Of a stretch of DNA of 64,000 nt, positions 24,859-33,038 are shown piece after piece. Position numbers and translations under genes: made by a program. The notes beneath the pieces are model-generated. The model saw nothing but the letters and a program-made list of their open reading frames with translations. It was not told where the DNA came from and ran no database searches. Where the stretch lies: assembly GCA_965219165.1 (NCBI GenBank), contig CBDCMW010000002.1, positions 248,001 to 312,000 of the forward strand, written 5' to 3'. Source of the DNA: Aldehydirespirator sp965219165 (GTDB lineage Bacteria > Actinomycetota > Acidimicrobiia > Acidimicrobiales > Aldehydirespiratoraceae). The first letter of the stretch is position 1. The number at the start of each line of letters is the position of its first letter.

Positions 24859-24907
24859 CCAGTCGCCTGCTCGACCGCTAGCCCCGCCGGAAGCAGGCAA
24901 CGGCGAA

Positions 24908-25840
24908 TCAGGTGAGAGTCTCGGCCCGCTCAGCCGGATGGACAGGGTGGTCGTAGGGCCGCAGCAGGAAGCGGCGGGCCACATCCAGATACCCGCGATA
25001 CAGCCCCGCGCCCTCGGCCGCCTCAGCATCGGCACCGGTGACGGCAACCCGGGCCGGCAACTCGTACCAGGGGACGCCGGGCTCGGCGTGGTGAGCGTGG
25101 TGGAAGTTGTTGTTGAGGAACAGCAGCCCGAGCACCGGGCCTGACCGCACCACCGCGGAGCGGGTGGCACCCTGCACCCAGCGATGCTCGCAATACGACC
25201 TCAACAGCGTCAGCGAGTGCCCGAGGTACAGCGCGCCCAGCAGGTACTGCCACAGGGGCAGGCCCATCACCGCGACCACGAAAGTGCACAACGCGGTGGC
25301 GGCTACCACGTGCACCGCCCACCACCGGGCCAGCTCGCGGTCGCCGCGATATATCCCGCGAGCCTGGTGGGCCAGCACCCGAGCCACCTCGCGGGGCGGA
25401 CCCAGCACGAGGCGGCCCAGCAACGTGTGATGGGCCAGGACGAACGCGCGGCGCACACGTCCCATCGAGGCCCATAGTTCGGCGCTCACGTAGAAGCTCT
25501 CGCTGTCGTCGGTCGGGTCGGTGAGATCGGCACATTCGTGGTGGGACAGGTGGTAGCGCCGGTACACGAAGTACGGAAGACGTAGCGAGATCGGCAGCCA
25601 GCCCACCAGGCTGTTGAGCCGCCGGTTGCGGAACGGGTGGCCGTGGATCGTCTCATGCTGCAGCGAACCGTGCCAGCCCGTCGCCAAAGCCAGCATCGCG
25701 ACCGTCAGCGGCCACGGAACAACGCGATGGAGGGCTACGCCGGCCAGCCACAGGCCATGCACCGCGACCGCGACTGCGACCGTGTGCCACTCCACGCTCG
25801 GCCTGGTCGCGTCGGCAGCCATCGCACCTCCCGTGTCCAT
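24908..25840 (-). CDS. Membrane fatty acid desaturase/hydroxylase
   Basis: 310 residues with the three His boxes of the di-iron membrane desaturases: HETIHGHP, YHLSHHE and NFHHAHH. Hydrophobic segments lie before and between the boxes (LTVAMLALATGW, VVAATALCTFVVAVMG, LLGALYLGHSL). It would introduce a double bond or hydroxyl group into lipid acyl chains or a similar substrate. Two in-frame ATGs 18 bp apart (25840 and 25822) each have a GGAGG Shine-Dalgarno, from a short tandem duplication. The gene diverges from an XRE regulator across a 170-bp region with repeated motifs. Confidence 0.85.
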   Translation of the reverse strand: MDTGGAMAADATRPSVEWHTVAVAVAVHGLWLAGVALHRVVPWPLTVAMLALATGWHGSLQHETIHGHPFRNRRLNSLVGWLPISLRLPYFVYRRYHLSHHECADLTDPTDDSESFYVSAELWASMGRVRRAFVLAHHTLLGRLVLGPPREVARVLAHQARGIYRGDRELARWWAVHVVAATALCTFVVAVMGLPLWQYLLGALYLGHSLTLLRSYCEHRWVQGATRSAVVRSGPVLGLLFLNNNFHHAHHAEPGVPWYELPARVAVTGADAEAAEGAGLYRGYLDVARRFLLRPYDHPVHPAERAETLT

Positions 25841-25927
25841 CGCACCTCCTGTGTCACGGCGGAGTCGGGGACGAGCCCCCATTCCCTGTCCACCAAAGTA
25901 AGAACTACGAGGCTCAGGCGCGTGATG

Positions 25928-26011
25928 AGTTGCGCACAATCCGTAGCATTGTCGCACAAAGCACAAGTTCTGTAGCACTAGCGCACCAATTGTTGTAGTA
26001 TTGCTACACAA
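25928..26011. promoter_or_regulatory. Operator region between desaturase and XRE gene
   Basis: Three related blocks: GCGCACAATCCGTAGCATTG, a weaker one around TCGCACAAAG...GTAGCAC, and GCGCACCAATTGTTGTAGTATTG. The last overlaps a dyad GTAG-TATTG-CTAC next to the XRE start. TAGTAT (25996-26001) is a likely -10 box for the XRE gene, with the ATG 9 nt further on. The arrangement suggests the XRE protein binds here and controls both genes. Confidence 0.5.
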
Positions 26012-26862
26012 TGGCGAGCCAAACCGAGTTGGTGAACCGCTTCCGAGACCGGCTCGGCGAGTTAGTGGCCGACACCGGGCAGTCCCGATCGGACTTCGCC
26101 GCCAACGCCGGGATAGACCGCTCCACGCTCTCGCAGCTCCTGTCCAGCCGCAACCGCCGCCTCCCCCGGGTGGAGACACTGGCGGCCATCGCCGAGGCTT
26201 CGGCCGTCTCGGTGGACTGGCTTCTGGGACTGGCCCACGGCGGCCCGTCCCGCGCCGACATCGTTCACGAGGAGTTCGCGTTGAACCTCGATGAGCTGAG
26301 CCCGCTCGACGAGGCCTGGATCGAGTGGCACGAGCAGTCGGCCGGCTCGAAGATCCGCACCCTGCCCGCCTCACTGCCCGACCTGCTCAAGACGGAGGCT
26401 GTGATCCGCCACGAGGTCCAGCGCTACGCCACGATCAGGCCCGAGCAGCGGATCGAGACGGCCACCGCACCGCTGGAGCTGGCCCGGGCGCCGGGCAGCG
26501 ACCTGGAATGCTGCAACTCCATACAGGCCATAGAGGGCTTCGCCCGGGGCTGGGACGTCTGGGGCTCGCTCGAACACCGGCACCGGGTGGCGCAGCTCGA
26601 CCGGATGATCGAACTGTGCGAGGAGCTGTACCCGACATTCCGCTGGTTCCTCTACGACGGCCGGCAGCGATACGCCACTTCGGTCACCGTCTTCGGCATG
26701 GACCGGGCTGTGTTGTACCTGGGCCAGATGTATCTCGTGCTCAACAACCGCAACCATGTGATGACCTTCGTCAAGCACTTCGACGACCTGATCCGCGTCT
26801 CGGTGGTGCAGCCGCCGGGCGTCCCCCGCCTGCTGCGCAAGCTCCGATCCGAGATCGCCTGA
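26011..26862 (+). CDS. XRE-family transcriptional regulator
   Basis: 283 residues. N-terminal helix-turn-helix of the Cro/cI type (RFRDRLGELVADTGQSRSDF, AGIDRSTLSQLLSS, VETLAAIAEASAVSVDWLLG). The long C-terminal region contains Trp/Tyr-rich blocks (EGFARGWDVWGSLEHRHRV, YPTFRWFLYDGRQRY) that I do not recognise; it may bind a lipid or other ligand. Divergent orientation to the desaturase, with repeated sites between, makes that gene the probable target. The next gene, an enoyl-CoA hydratase, starts 27 bp downstream. Confidence 0.85.
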   Translation: MASQTELVNRFRDRLGELVADTGQSRSDFAANAGIDRSTLSQLLSSRNRRLPRVETLAAIAEASAVSVDWLLGLAHGGPSRADIVHEEFALNLDELSPLDEAWIEWHEQSAGSKIRTLPASLPDLLKTEAVIRHEVQRYATIRPEQRIETATAPLELARAPGSDLECCNSIQAIEGFARGWDVWGSLEHRHRVAQLDRMIELCEELYPTFRWFLYDGRQRYATSVTVFGMDRAVLYLGQMYLVLNNRNHVMTFVKHFDDLIRVSVVQPPGVPRLLRKLRSEIA

Positions 26863-26889
26863 GAGGCTGCGCGGGTAGGATTGCCGGTC

Positions 26890-27738
26890 GTGACGCCCGC
26901 CGATCGCACCGTGTCGTTCGAGCCGGAGCGGTTCGAGACGATCCAGATCGACATCGCTGATCACGTCTGCCGCGTGACCCTCGACCGACCCGAGGTGCTG
27001 AACGCCTTCAACGATCGGATGCGCCAGGAGATCCGGTGCACCTGGCGAGCGCTGCGCAAGATGGACGAGGTGCGGGCGGTGGTCGTGACCGGCACCGGCG
27101 AGAAGGCCTTCTGTGTGGGCGTCGACCGCTCCGACGCTCTGGTGGCCCTGGAGGGCACGGGCGGGAAGCTCTACGGCACTTCCAACAACTACATGTACGA
27201 CGACCCCGGCGACGACATAGGCCCGAAGGCGTGCGACCTGTGGAAGCCGGTGATCGCGGCGGTCAACGGCATCTGCTGCGCCGGTGCGTTCTACCTGGTG
27301 GCGGAGTCCGACATCATCATCGCCGCTGAGCACGCCACCTTCTTCGACTCCCACGTGACCTACGGCATGGCCGCGGTGTACGAGCCGATGAAGCTGGTGC
27401 AGCGCATGCCGCTCGGCGAGGTCCTGCGCCTCGCCCTGGTCGGCAGCCACGAGCGGATGACCGCCCAGACCGCGCAGCGGGTCGGGCTGGTGTCGGAGGT
27501 AGTGCCCCTCACCGAGCTGCAGGACGCCGCCGACCGGCTGGCGGGAATCATCGCTTCGCAGCCCCCCGAAGCGGTGCAGGGCACCCTGCGGGCCATCTGG
27601 GCCGCCAACGACATGGGCCGGCTCGACGCGTTGGCGATGGCCCCGTCGATCCTCACCACCGGAACCAGCGTCGACGCGCTGGCCGAGGGCCAGACGGCGT
27701 TCTCGGAAGGCAAGCGAATCAAGCCCCGCCTGCGTTGA
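26890..27738 (+). CDS. Enoyl-CoA hydratase/isomerase family protein
   Basis: 282 residues, crotonase fold: DHVCRVTLDRPEVLNAFNDRM, TGEKAFCVGVDRSDA (oxyanion hole), and NGICCAGAFYLVAESDIIIA with the usual CoA-binding turn. The GTG at 26890 lies 8 nt after TAGGAT. The C-terminal region (EGQTAFSEGKRIKPRLR) is complete. It follows the XRE regulator on the same strand and faces repeat copy C downstream. Substrate unknown. Confidence 0.87.
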   Translation: MTPADRTVSFEPERFETIQIDIADHVCRVTLDRPEVLNAFNDRMRQEIRCTWRALRKMDEVRAVVVTGTGEKAFCVGVDRSDALVALEGTGGKLYGTSNNYMYDDPGDDIGPKACDLWKPVIAAVNGICCAGAFYLVAESDIIIAAEHATFFDSHVTYGMAAVYEPMKLVQRMPLGEVLRLALVGSHERMTAQTAQRVGLVSEVVPLTELQDAADRLAGIIASQPPEAVQGTLRAIWAANDMGRLDALAMAPSILTTGTSVDALAEGQTAFSEGKRIKPRLR

Positions 27739-27768
27739 GCGACCAGAGGCCGAGCAGAGCGAGGCCGT

Positions 27769-27809
27769 GGACCGAGCGGCCCGTGAGCGCAGCGAACAAG
27801 AGCGGGAGA
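27769..27809 (-). repeat. Dispersed 41-bp repeat, copy C
   Basis: Reverse-complement orientation, differing at a few positions from copies A, B and D. Flanked on both sides by the GACCAGAGGCCGA-type border sequence. Lies in the gap between the hydratase and the VOC gene. Confidence 0.85.
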
Positions 27810-27892
27810 CCAGAGGCCGACTTATTCCGGTCGATGCGCCACTGCTAGGTTGAGCCTGCCCGCTGATGCCGCCGGCCCCTTGGGAGCGCACC

Positions 27893-28390
27893 ATGACCGA
27901 GCCTTACCCGAACACGCTCATCTTCGTCGACCTGCCCACCGACGAGCCCGACAGGGCGGCCGACTTCTACCACGAGGTGTTCGGCTGGAAGATCAACCCG
28001 CGTCCAGCCGGATCGTTCTACCAGGTCGTGCCAGGCCAGAACTTCAAACTCCCCGACGGCACGCAGGGTCCCACCGGCAACCTGCACCTGGGCATCACCA
28101 ACGTCGCCAACCGGCGTCCCCACCCCACCGAAGAGGGTCTCGAGCCCCGGCACCTGAGCCGCGACGGGCACGCCGTGCGCCTGTGGATCCTCGTGTCGCC
28201 CGACGACGACATGGACGCCATGTCCGACCGGGCCGTGGCCAACGGTGCGACCGATCTGTGGCGTCACCACTACTTCGGGGAGTTCAACGGCTACAACAAC
28301 GGCCTCACGGATCCCTGGGGCAACACCCTGCTGCTGTGGACCTACGGCGGCGACGAGCCCGATATACCCGATGGATGGACTCAGGAGTAG
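27893..28390 (+). CDS. VOC family (glyoxalase/bleomycin-resistance fold) protein
   Basis: 165 residues with a single vicinal-oxygen-chelate domain: LIFVDLPTDEPDRAADFYHEVFGW at the N-terminus and LTDPWGNTLLLWTYG at the C-terminus. Similar in layout to the VOC protein at 55476-55868, whose start reads NPLIFVDLPTPDPEATSQFY. The ATG at 27893 was chosen over 27866 because the domain starts immediately after it. It is followed 5 bp later by a second VOC gene. The catalytic role is unknown. Confidence 0.8.
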   Translation: MTEPYPNTLIFVDLPTDEPDRAADFYHEVFGWKINPRPAGSFYQVVPGQNFKLPDGTQGPTGNLHLGITNVANRRPHPTEEGLEPRHLSRDGHAVRLWILVSPDDDMDAMSDRAVANGATDLWRHHYFGEFNGYNNGLTDPWGNTLLLWTYGGDEPDIPDGWTQE

Positions 28391-28395
28391 CGGAC

Positions 28396-28875
28396 ATGAC
28401 CGACACGACCGACACCTACGCCGTTCATCCGCCTCACGCCCGCTGGACCCATGTGGCCCTGCGGGTGAGCGACATCGACGCCAGCATCGACTGGTACACC
28501 ACCCACACGCCGATGAAGCTGCTGGACAAGCGTGAGGACGCCGACGGATACGGCGCGTGGCTGGGGCACGACGACTCCCCCGACAAGCCCTTCATCTTGG
28601 TACTGGCCCAGTTCTTCCCCGAGTCCGACCCGTTCAAGCACGCCCCCATGGCCAAGCTGGCGCCCTTCGCCCACCTCGGCGTGGAGGTCACCAGCCGCGA
28701 GGAGCTCGACGCCGCAGCGGTCAAGGCCCGGGCCGAGGGCTGCCTGGCCATGCCCCCCACCGACATGCCCCCGCCCATCGGATACATCTGCATGATCAGC
28801 GATCCCGACGGCAACATGATCGAGCTCAGCTACGACCAGGGCGTCTACGCGCACGCGCAGAAGGTGATGCGCTGA
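28396..28875 (+). CDS. VOC family protein
   Basis: 159 residues. VALRVSDIDASIDWYTTHTPMKLL opens the first beta-alpha-beta unit and PIGYICMISDPDGNMIELSY closes the second. It resembles the VOC protein at 54968-55459 (same VGYICLIKDPDGNNVEFS ending), so the two are paralogues. The GGAG before the ATG is formed by the end of the previous VOC gene. Its last codons overlap the start region of the next reading frame. Confidence 0.82.
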   Translation: MTDTTDTYAVHPPHARWTHVALRVSDIDASIDWYTTHTPMKLLDKREDADGYGAWLGHDDSPDKPFILVLAQFFPESDPFKHAPMAKLAPFAHLGVEVTSREELDAAAVKARAEGCLAMPPTDMPPPIGYICMISDPDGNMIELSYDQGVYAHAQKVMR

Positions 28876-29282
28876 GCGCCTCCGAGCCGGGGAGCGACAC
28901 GGCCGCAGCAACACGGGCCGTCGCGGCGTCGTATCTGGCCTCGTTCGCCTCGGGCGACCCGGATGCGGTGGCCGCGCATGTGAGCGACGATTTCTCCAAC
29001 CAGCACACCAGCGCGCTGGGATCGCCCAGCCAGGGCAGGGCGACCTACCTCGAGCGTTTGCCCGAATTCCTGGCCACGTTCTCCGGGCTGACCTATGAGG
29101 CCACCGACATCGTCGTCGAGGGCGACCGGGCGGCCGCGGCCTACGTGATGCGGGCCCAGGTGGACGGAGCGCCCATCGAGATCCAGGGCGTGATGCGGCT
29201 GACGGTCAGAGGCGGGCTGATCGAGCGCCGGGTCGACTACTTCGACAGCCTGACCTTCCTGCGCCAGACCGGCCAAACCTGA
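28872..29282 (+). CDS. SnoaL/NTF2-like protein with an uncertain start
   Basis: About 136 residues of an NTF2-like cone fold: AVAASYLASFASGDPDAVAAHVSDDF, LPEFLATFSGLTYEATDIV and a final strand block ending DYFDSLTFLRQTGQ. No ATG, GTG or TTG lies in a sensible place; the first codon after the preceding stop is CTG at 28872, overlapping the VOC stop. Either CTG initiation, or a -1 frameshift that fuses it to the VOC protein, would explain this. Function unknown. Confidence 0.6.
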   Translation: MSASEPGSDTAAATRAVAASYLASFASGDPDAVAAHVSDDFSNQHTSALGSPSQGRATYLERLPEFLATFSGLTYEATDIVVEGDRAAAAYVMRAQVDGAPIEIQGVMRLTVRGGLIERRVDYFDSLTFLRQTGQT

Positions 29283-29341
29283 CCCGCTCCGGTAGCTGAT
29301 CCACGCCCAAGTCCCGTGAGCGAGCCTTAGGCTGGCGCGCA

Positions 29342-31057
29342 GTGCTCTTCCGATTGAGGTCGGTGTTGAGGTTGATTGCGGCGGCAGCCGCGCTGTTCGC
29401 GACCGCCTGCAGCGGCACGGCCGTAGACGAGACCCCCGAGGACGTGCCGGTGACTTCGGTCGCCGTCACCACGACGGCCCCGGCATCGACCACGACTCCG
29501 GAAACCTCGGATGCCCCCGAGTCCGCTGCTACCGGGGCCGAGACACCCGAGCCCGACTCACCCAAGCCCGAGATACCGAAACCCGGCGCACCCGAGCCCG
29601 GCGCACCCAAGCCCGAGATACCGAAACCCGGCGCACCCGAACCCGGCGCACCCGAGCCCGAGAGTCCCGAGGCCGACGAACCCGAGGTCGACATTCCCGA
29701 GCCTGACGCGGAGGTGGCCGAGCCGACTACGACGACGGCACCGCCAACGGAGGCTGAGGGGCTGGGCGACAGCTTCTACCCGTTCCTGGGCAACGGCGGT
29801 TACGACGTGCTCCACTACGAGATCGAGCTAGATGTCGACCCGTCGGACAACACCATCTCGGCGCTGACCTCGATCACGGCTCAGGCCATCGAGAACCTCG
29901 AGACGTTCAACCTGGACCTGTCGGGACTGGAGGTCCACTCGGTGACCGTCGACCGCGCTGAGGCCGAGTTCTCCCGCTCAGGTCACGAACTGACCGTGGA
30001 GCCTGCGAGCCCGCTCGCGGCAAGCTCGCAGTTCCTGGTGGAAGTCGTCTATTCGGGCTCGCCCGAGCCGGTCGCGGATCCCGGCGTGCCGTTCTCAAAT
30101 CTGGGTTGGCTCCATCGGGACGGCGTGATCTACACGTTGAGCGAGCCATCGGGATCGATGACGTGGTTCCCGTCCAACAACCATCCGACCGACAAGGCCA
30201 CCTACGAGGTCCGGATCACCGTGCCGGAGGGCGTCACTGCGGCCTCCAACGGACTCCTCGTCGACGAGACCACCTCCGACGGTCGGGCCACCTTCACGTG
30301 GCGGATGGACGACCCGATGGCCACCTACCTGGCCGCGGTGTACGTCGGCGACTTCGATCGCATCGACCACGGAAGGCTCTACGAGGACGGTCCGTTGCTG
30401 CGCGACTACGTGCCCAGCGACGCCCCGCCTGAGGTCGCGCAGGCTCTGTCGGTGACCCCCAAGGTCATCGCCTTCCTCGAGGACCGGCTCGGCCCCTACC
30501 CGTTCGACGCCTACGGGATCATCGTGACGCCGTTCCCGCTCGGTCTCGCGCTCGAGAATCAGACGCTCTCGATCCACGGACCAGCCACGATCGGTCCTGG
30601 CATCATCGCCCACGAGGCCGCACACCAGTGGCTGGGCGACTCCGTGTCGCCCGACGACTGGAGCGAGATCTGGTTGAACGAGGGCTTCGCCACGTACCTG
30701 CACCTAATGTTCGAAGCCGAGCACTACGGCACCGACTTCAACGCTGCGATGGAGCAACTGCCCGCCCAGCTTCCCTCCTTCGCGCCCGTCCCGCCGAAGG
30801 GAATCAGCATCGAAGAGCTGTTCGGCCCCTCGGTCTACTGGCGCGGCGCGGCGACTCTGCACGCCCTGCGCCTCCACGCCGGCGACGACGCCTTCTTCGA
30901 GATCCTGCGAGCCCATCACGACCGGTCGGCCGGCGCCACCACCAACACCGAAGAGTTCCTCGACATCGTGGACGAGATCGCCGGACCAGACGCGGTGGAC
31001 CTAGTCGAGTCCTGGCTGTTCGACGACGAGGTGCCGGAGCTTCCCGCGGCCGCGTAG
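29342..31057 (+). CDS. M1-family metallopeptidase, predicted lipoprotein
   Basis: 571 residues. The N-terminus is lipoprotein-like with LFATAC. A Thr/Pro/Glu-rich linker of about 115 residues follows, containing repeats of the PKPEIPKPGAPEPGA kind, likely a wall-spanning spacer. The M1 domain comes next: the exopeptidase-type motif is ALENQ (usual GAMEN), zinc ligands are HEAAHQW and the Glu in NEGFATY, and ...SVYWRGAATLHALRL is near the end. No C-terminal HEAT-like domain is present, which is shorter than classical aminopeptidase N. GTG start with TAGGCT 8 nt upstream. Acts on peptides outside the membrane. Confidence 0.88.
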   Translation: MLFRLRSVLRLIAAAAALFATACSGTAVDETPEDVPVTSVAVTTTAPASTTTPETSDAPESAATGAETPEPDSPKPEIPKPGAPEPGAPKPEIPKPGAPEPGAPEPESPEADEPEVDIPEPDAEVAEPTTTTAPPTEAEGLGDSFYPFLGNGGYDVLHYEIELDVDPSDNTISALTSITAQAIENLETFNLDLSGLEVHSVTVDRAEAEFSRSGHELTVEPASPLAASSQFLVEVVYSGSPEPVADPGVPFSNLGWLHRDGVIYTLSEPSGSMTWFPSNNHPTDKATYEVRITVPEGVTAASNGLLVDETTSDGRATFTWRMDDPMATYLAAVYVGDFDRIDHGRLYEDGPLLRDYVPSDAPPEVAQALSVTPKVIAFLEDRLGPYPFDAYGIIVTPFPLGLALENQTLSIHGPATIGPGIIAHEAAHQWLGDSVSPDDWSEIWLNEGFATYLHLMFEAEHYGTDFNAAMEQLPAQLPSFAPVPPKGISIEELFGPSVYWRGAATLHALRLHAGDDAFFEILRAHHDRSAGATTNTEEFLDIVDEIAGPDAVDLVESWLFDDEVPELPAAA

Positions 31058-31113
31058 GCCGCAATGTTCGCCCGACTGGTGTCGGGCGCGGCACGCTAGA
31101 TCCGCCCGCCCGG

Positions 31114-32139
31114 CTAGCGGCAGTCGTCGATGACCGACGCGAAACCGTCGATGGTCTCGGCCAGGCCCTCGGCCATCGACGGGCGCAGCACCGCGGCCAG
31201 GTTGAGGCTGGCGCTGGTGAAACCCAGGCCGGTCACCGCCCTGACCTGCTCGGGAATCTCCGACGGCGATCCGGCCACGGCGTAGCGGAGAATCCATTCC
31301 CCGGTCACCAGGTCGAACAGCTCGGGCGGGTCGTAGCGGTCGAGGTCGAAGTACCAGCCTGTCGCCCTAGCCAGGGCCTCGTCGATGGCTGCGAGCCGGT
31401 CGGGGTCGATCGCCGCGGGGCGGATGATGGCCAGGTAGTGGGCCACGTAGCGCACCACCGACCGTCGGGCCAGATCACCGTCGGACGACACGCACAGCGT
31501 GAGGCGGGGCGCCACATCGATGTCGGCCACCCGGCGCCCTGATCGAGCCGCCCCCTCGGACAGCCAGCGGCGGTACTGCTGCGCGATCTCGGGCGTGAAG
31601 TGCCGGGCCCCCACTAGGGCGATGTCGGCCAGCTCGCCCGCCAACTGCATCACCTGCCGGCTGCGGGTCCCCACCGAGATCGGCACCGGTACCTCGGGCG
31701 GCCGCACCAGCCGGGCGCCGTCTATGGGGAACATCTCGCCGTCGAGTTGCACCGTCTCGCCCGCCAGCAGGCCCCGCATGCCGACGATCGCCTCTCTGAG
31801 CGCCCGCACCGGCCGGGGATAGTCGATGCGAAGGTCCTCCAAGCCGGCGCCCACGCCGATACCGAGAAACATGCGTCCCTGCGACAGCTCCTGCAGAGTG
31901 GCAACCGCGCCCGCCAGCATCGCCGGATGGCGCGAGTAGGGGTTGGTCACCATCGAGCCGATGTGGATCCTGCTTGTGGCCTGCGCGATCAGCCCTTGCA
32001 GCACGAAGCAGTCCGGCCAGAACACCACGTCGGACACACCGAAGCGGTCGAACCCGGCCTGCTCGCAGCGGACGGCCAACTCGACGAAGTCCTCTGGGCT
32101 CATGCCCGGGCTGATCTCCGCTTCCAGCGTCACCGTCAT
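31114..32139 (-). CDS. LLM-class oxidoreductase, F420-type
   Basis: 341 residues of the luciferase-like superfamily, resembling the Mer/F420 branch: ELAVRCEQAGFDRFGVSDV, RIHIGSMVTNPYSRHPAMLAG, GRMFLGIGVGAG and VPISVGTRSRQVMQLAGELAD. Such enzymes pass hydride between F420 (or FMN) and an unknown substrate. The start codon lies in a 48-bp tandem duplication; the ATG chosen is the one inside the main frame. It converges with the M1 peptidase gene; only 56 bp separate the two stops. Confidence 0.87.
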   Translation of the reverse strand: MTVTLEAEISPGMSPEDFVELAVRCEQAGFDRFGVSDVVFWPDCFVLQGLIAQATSRIHIGSMVTNPYSRHPAMLAGAVATLQELSQGRMFLGIGVGAGLEDLRIDYPRPVRALREAIVGMRGLLAGETVQLDGEMFPIDGARLVRPPEVPVPISVGTRSRQVMQLAGELADIALVGARHFTPEIAQQYRRWLSEGAARSGRRVADIDVAPRLTLCVSSDGDLARRSVVRYVAHYLAIIRPAAIDPDRLAAIDEALARATGWYFDLDRYDPPELFDLVTGEWILRYAVAGSPSEIPEQVRAVTGLGFTSASLNLAAVLRPSMAEGLAETIDGFASVIDDCR

Positions 32140-32186
32140 CGCTTGCTTCGTCCCACGCTGATCTCCGCTTCCAGCGTCACCGTCAT
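32136..32186 (-). other. 16-codon upstream ORF created by a 48-bp tandem duplication
   Basis: The sequence GCTGATCTCCGCTTCCAGCG and what follows it occurs twice, offset 48 bp, on both sides of the LLM start. The upstream copy yields MTVTLEAEISVGRSKR and a stop whose TGA overlaps the main ATG. It could couple translation to the main gene or simply be a recent duplication. Confidence 0.6.
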
Positions 32187-32303
32187 CGGTCGTTTCGTCC
32201 CGGGCTCGCCCGCTGCACGCTCACCGACGATAATCAGCGACCCCACCGGTGACGCATCGGGCGGTTGTTGGCGGTCAGATCGACGAGGGATTCGAGGGCA
32301 ACA

Positions 32304-33014
32304 ATGAACTCAACCAACGCAGACCGCCGGGTTGTGATGGTGTCGGGGGCCAACCGGGGCATCGGGGCCGCCATCGCCAAGCGGCTGGCGACTGACGGCC
32401 ACCGGCTCAGCCTGGGAGCCCGCCGGCTCGACGCGCTGGCCGACAACGCCCCCGAGGTCGATCCCGACCGGATCCTGCTCAACTACCACGAAGCCACCGA
32501 CTTGGACTCGGCCCGCCGTTGGGTGGAGGCGACCGTCGAGCGCTTCGGCAGGATCGACGTGCTGGTCAACAGCGCCGGCATCGTCGACCGAACCGGACTG
32601 GAAGCCCTTGACGAGAGAGTCCTCGACGAGATGTGGGAGGTCAATGTGAAGGGGCCGCTGAGGCTCACCCGCCTAGCCCTGCCGCACCTGCGCCGGTCCG
32701 GTTCGGGTCGGGTGATCAACATGGCCTCGCTGTCGGCCAAGCGGGTCAAGGCCGACGCGCTGCCCGGCTACTCGATGACCAAGTACGCGCTGCTGGCGCT
32801 GTCCCACGCCGTCCGCCAGGTCGGTTGGGACGACGGCATCCGGGTGACCGCTCTGTGCCCCGGCCCGGTGGCCACCGACATGATGGACCCGGACGACGAG
32901 ACCATCACCCAGCCCGAGGACTTGGCCGACCTGGTGGCCACGCTGATCGAACTGCCCAACACCGCCTCAGTGTCGGAGCTGCTGGTCACGTGCCGACTCG
33001 ACGCCTGGGCCTGA
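32304..33014 (+). CDS. SDR-family oxidoreductase
   Basis: 236 residues, classical short-chain dehydrogenase. Cofactor motif VSGANRGIGAAIAKRLA, NSAGIVDR for the structural Asn, catalytic Ser in MASLSAKR and the Tyr-x3-Lys in YSMTKYALL. The acidic or basic residue after the second strand (LGARRLDAL) suggests NADP preference. The ATG at 32304 was chosen over 32265, where the upstream residues are unlike the family. The substrate is unknown; an aminotransferase lies convergent on the other side. Confidence 0.88.
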   Translation: MNSTNADRRVVMVSGANRGIGAAIAKRLATDGHRLSLGARRLDALADNAPEVDPDRILLNYHEATDLDSARRWVEATVERFGRIDVLVNSAGIVDRTGLEALDERVLDEMWEVNVKGPLRLTRLALPHLRRSGSGRVINMASLSAKRVKADALPGYSMTKYALLALSHAVRQVGWDDGIRVTALCPGPVATDMMDPDDETITQPEDLADLVATLIELPNTASVSELLVTCRLDAWA

Positions 33015-33038
33015 GGCCGCGCCGAGCGAATCGACCGC

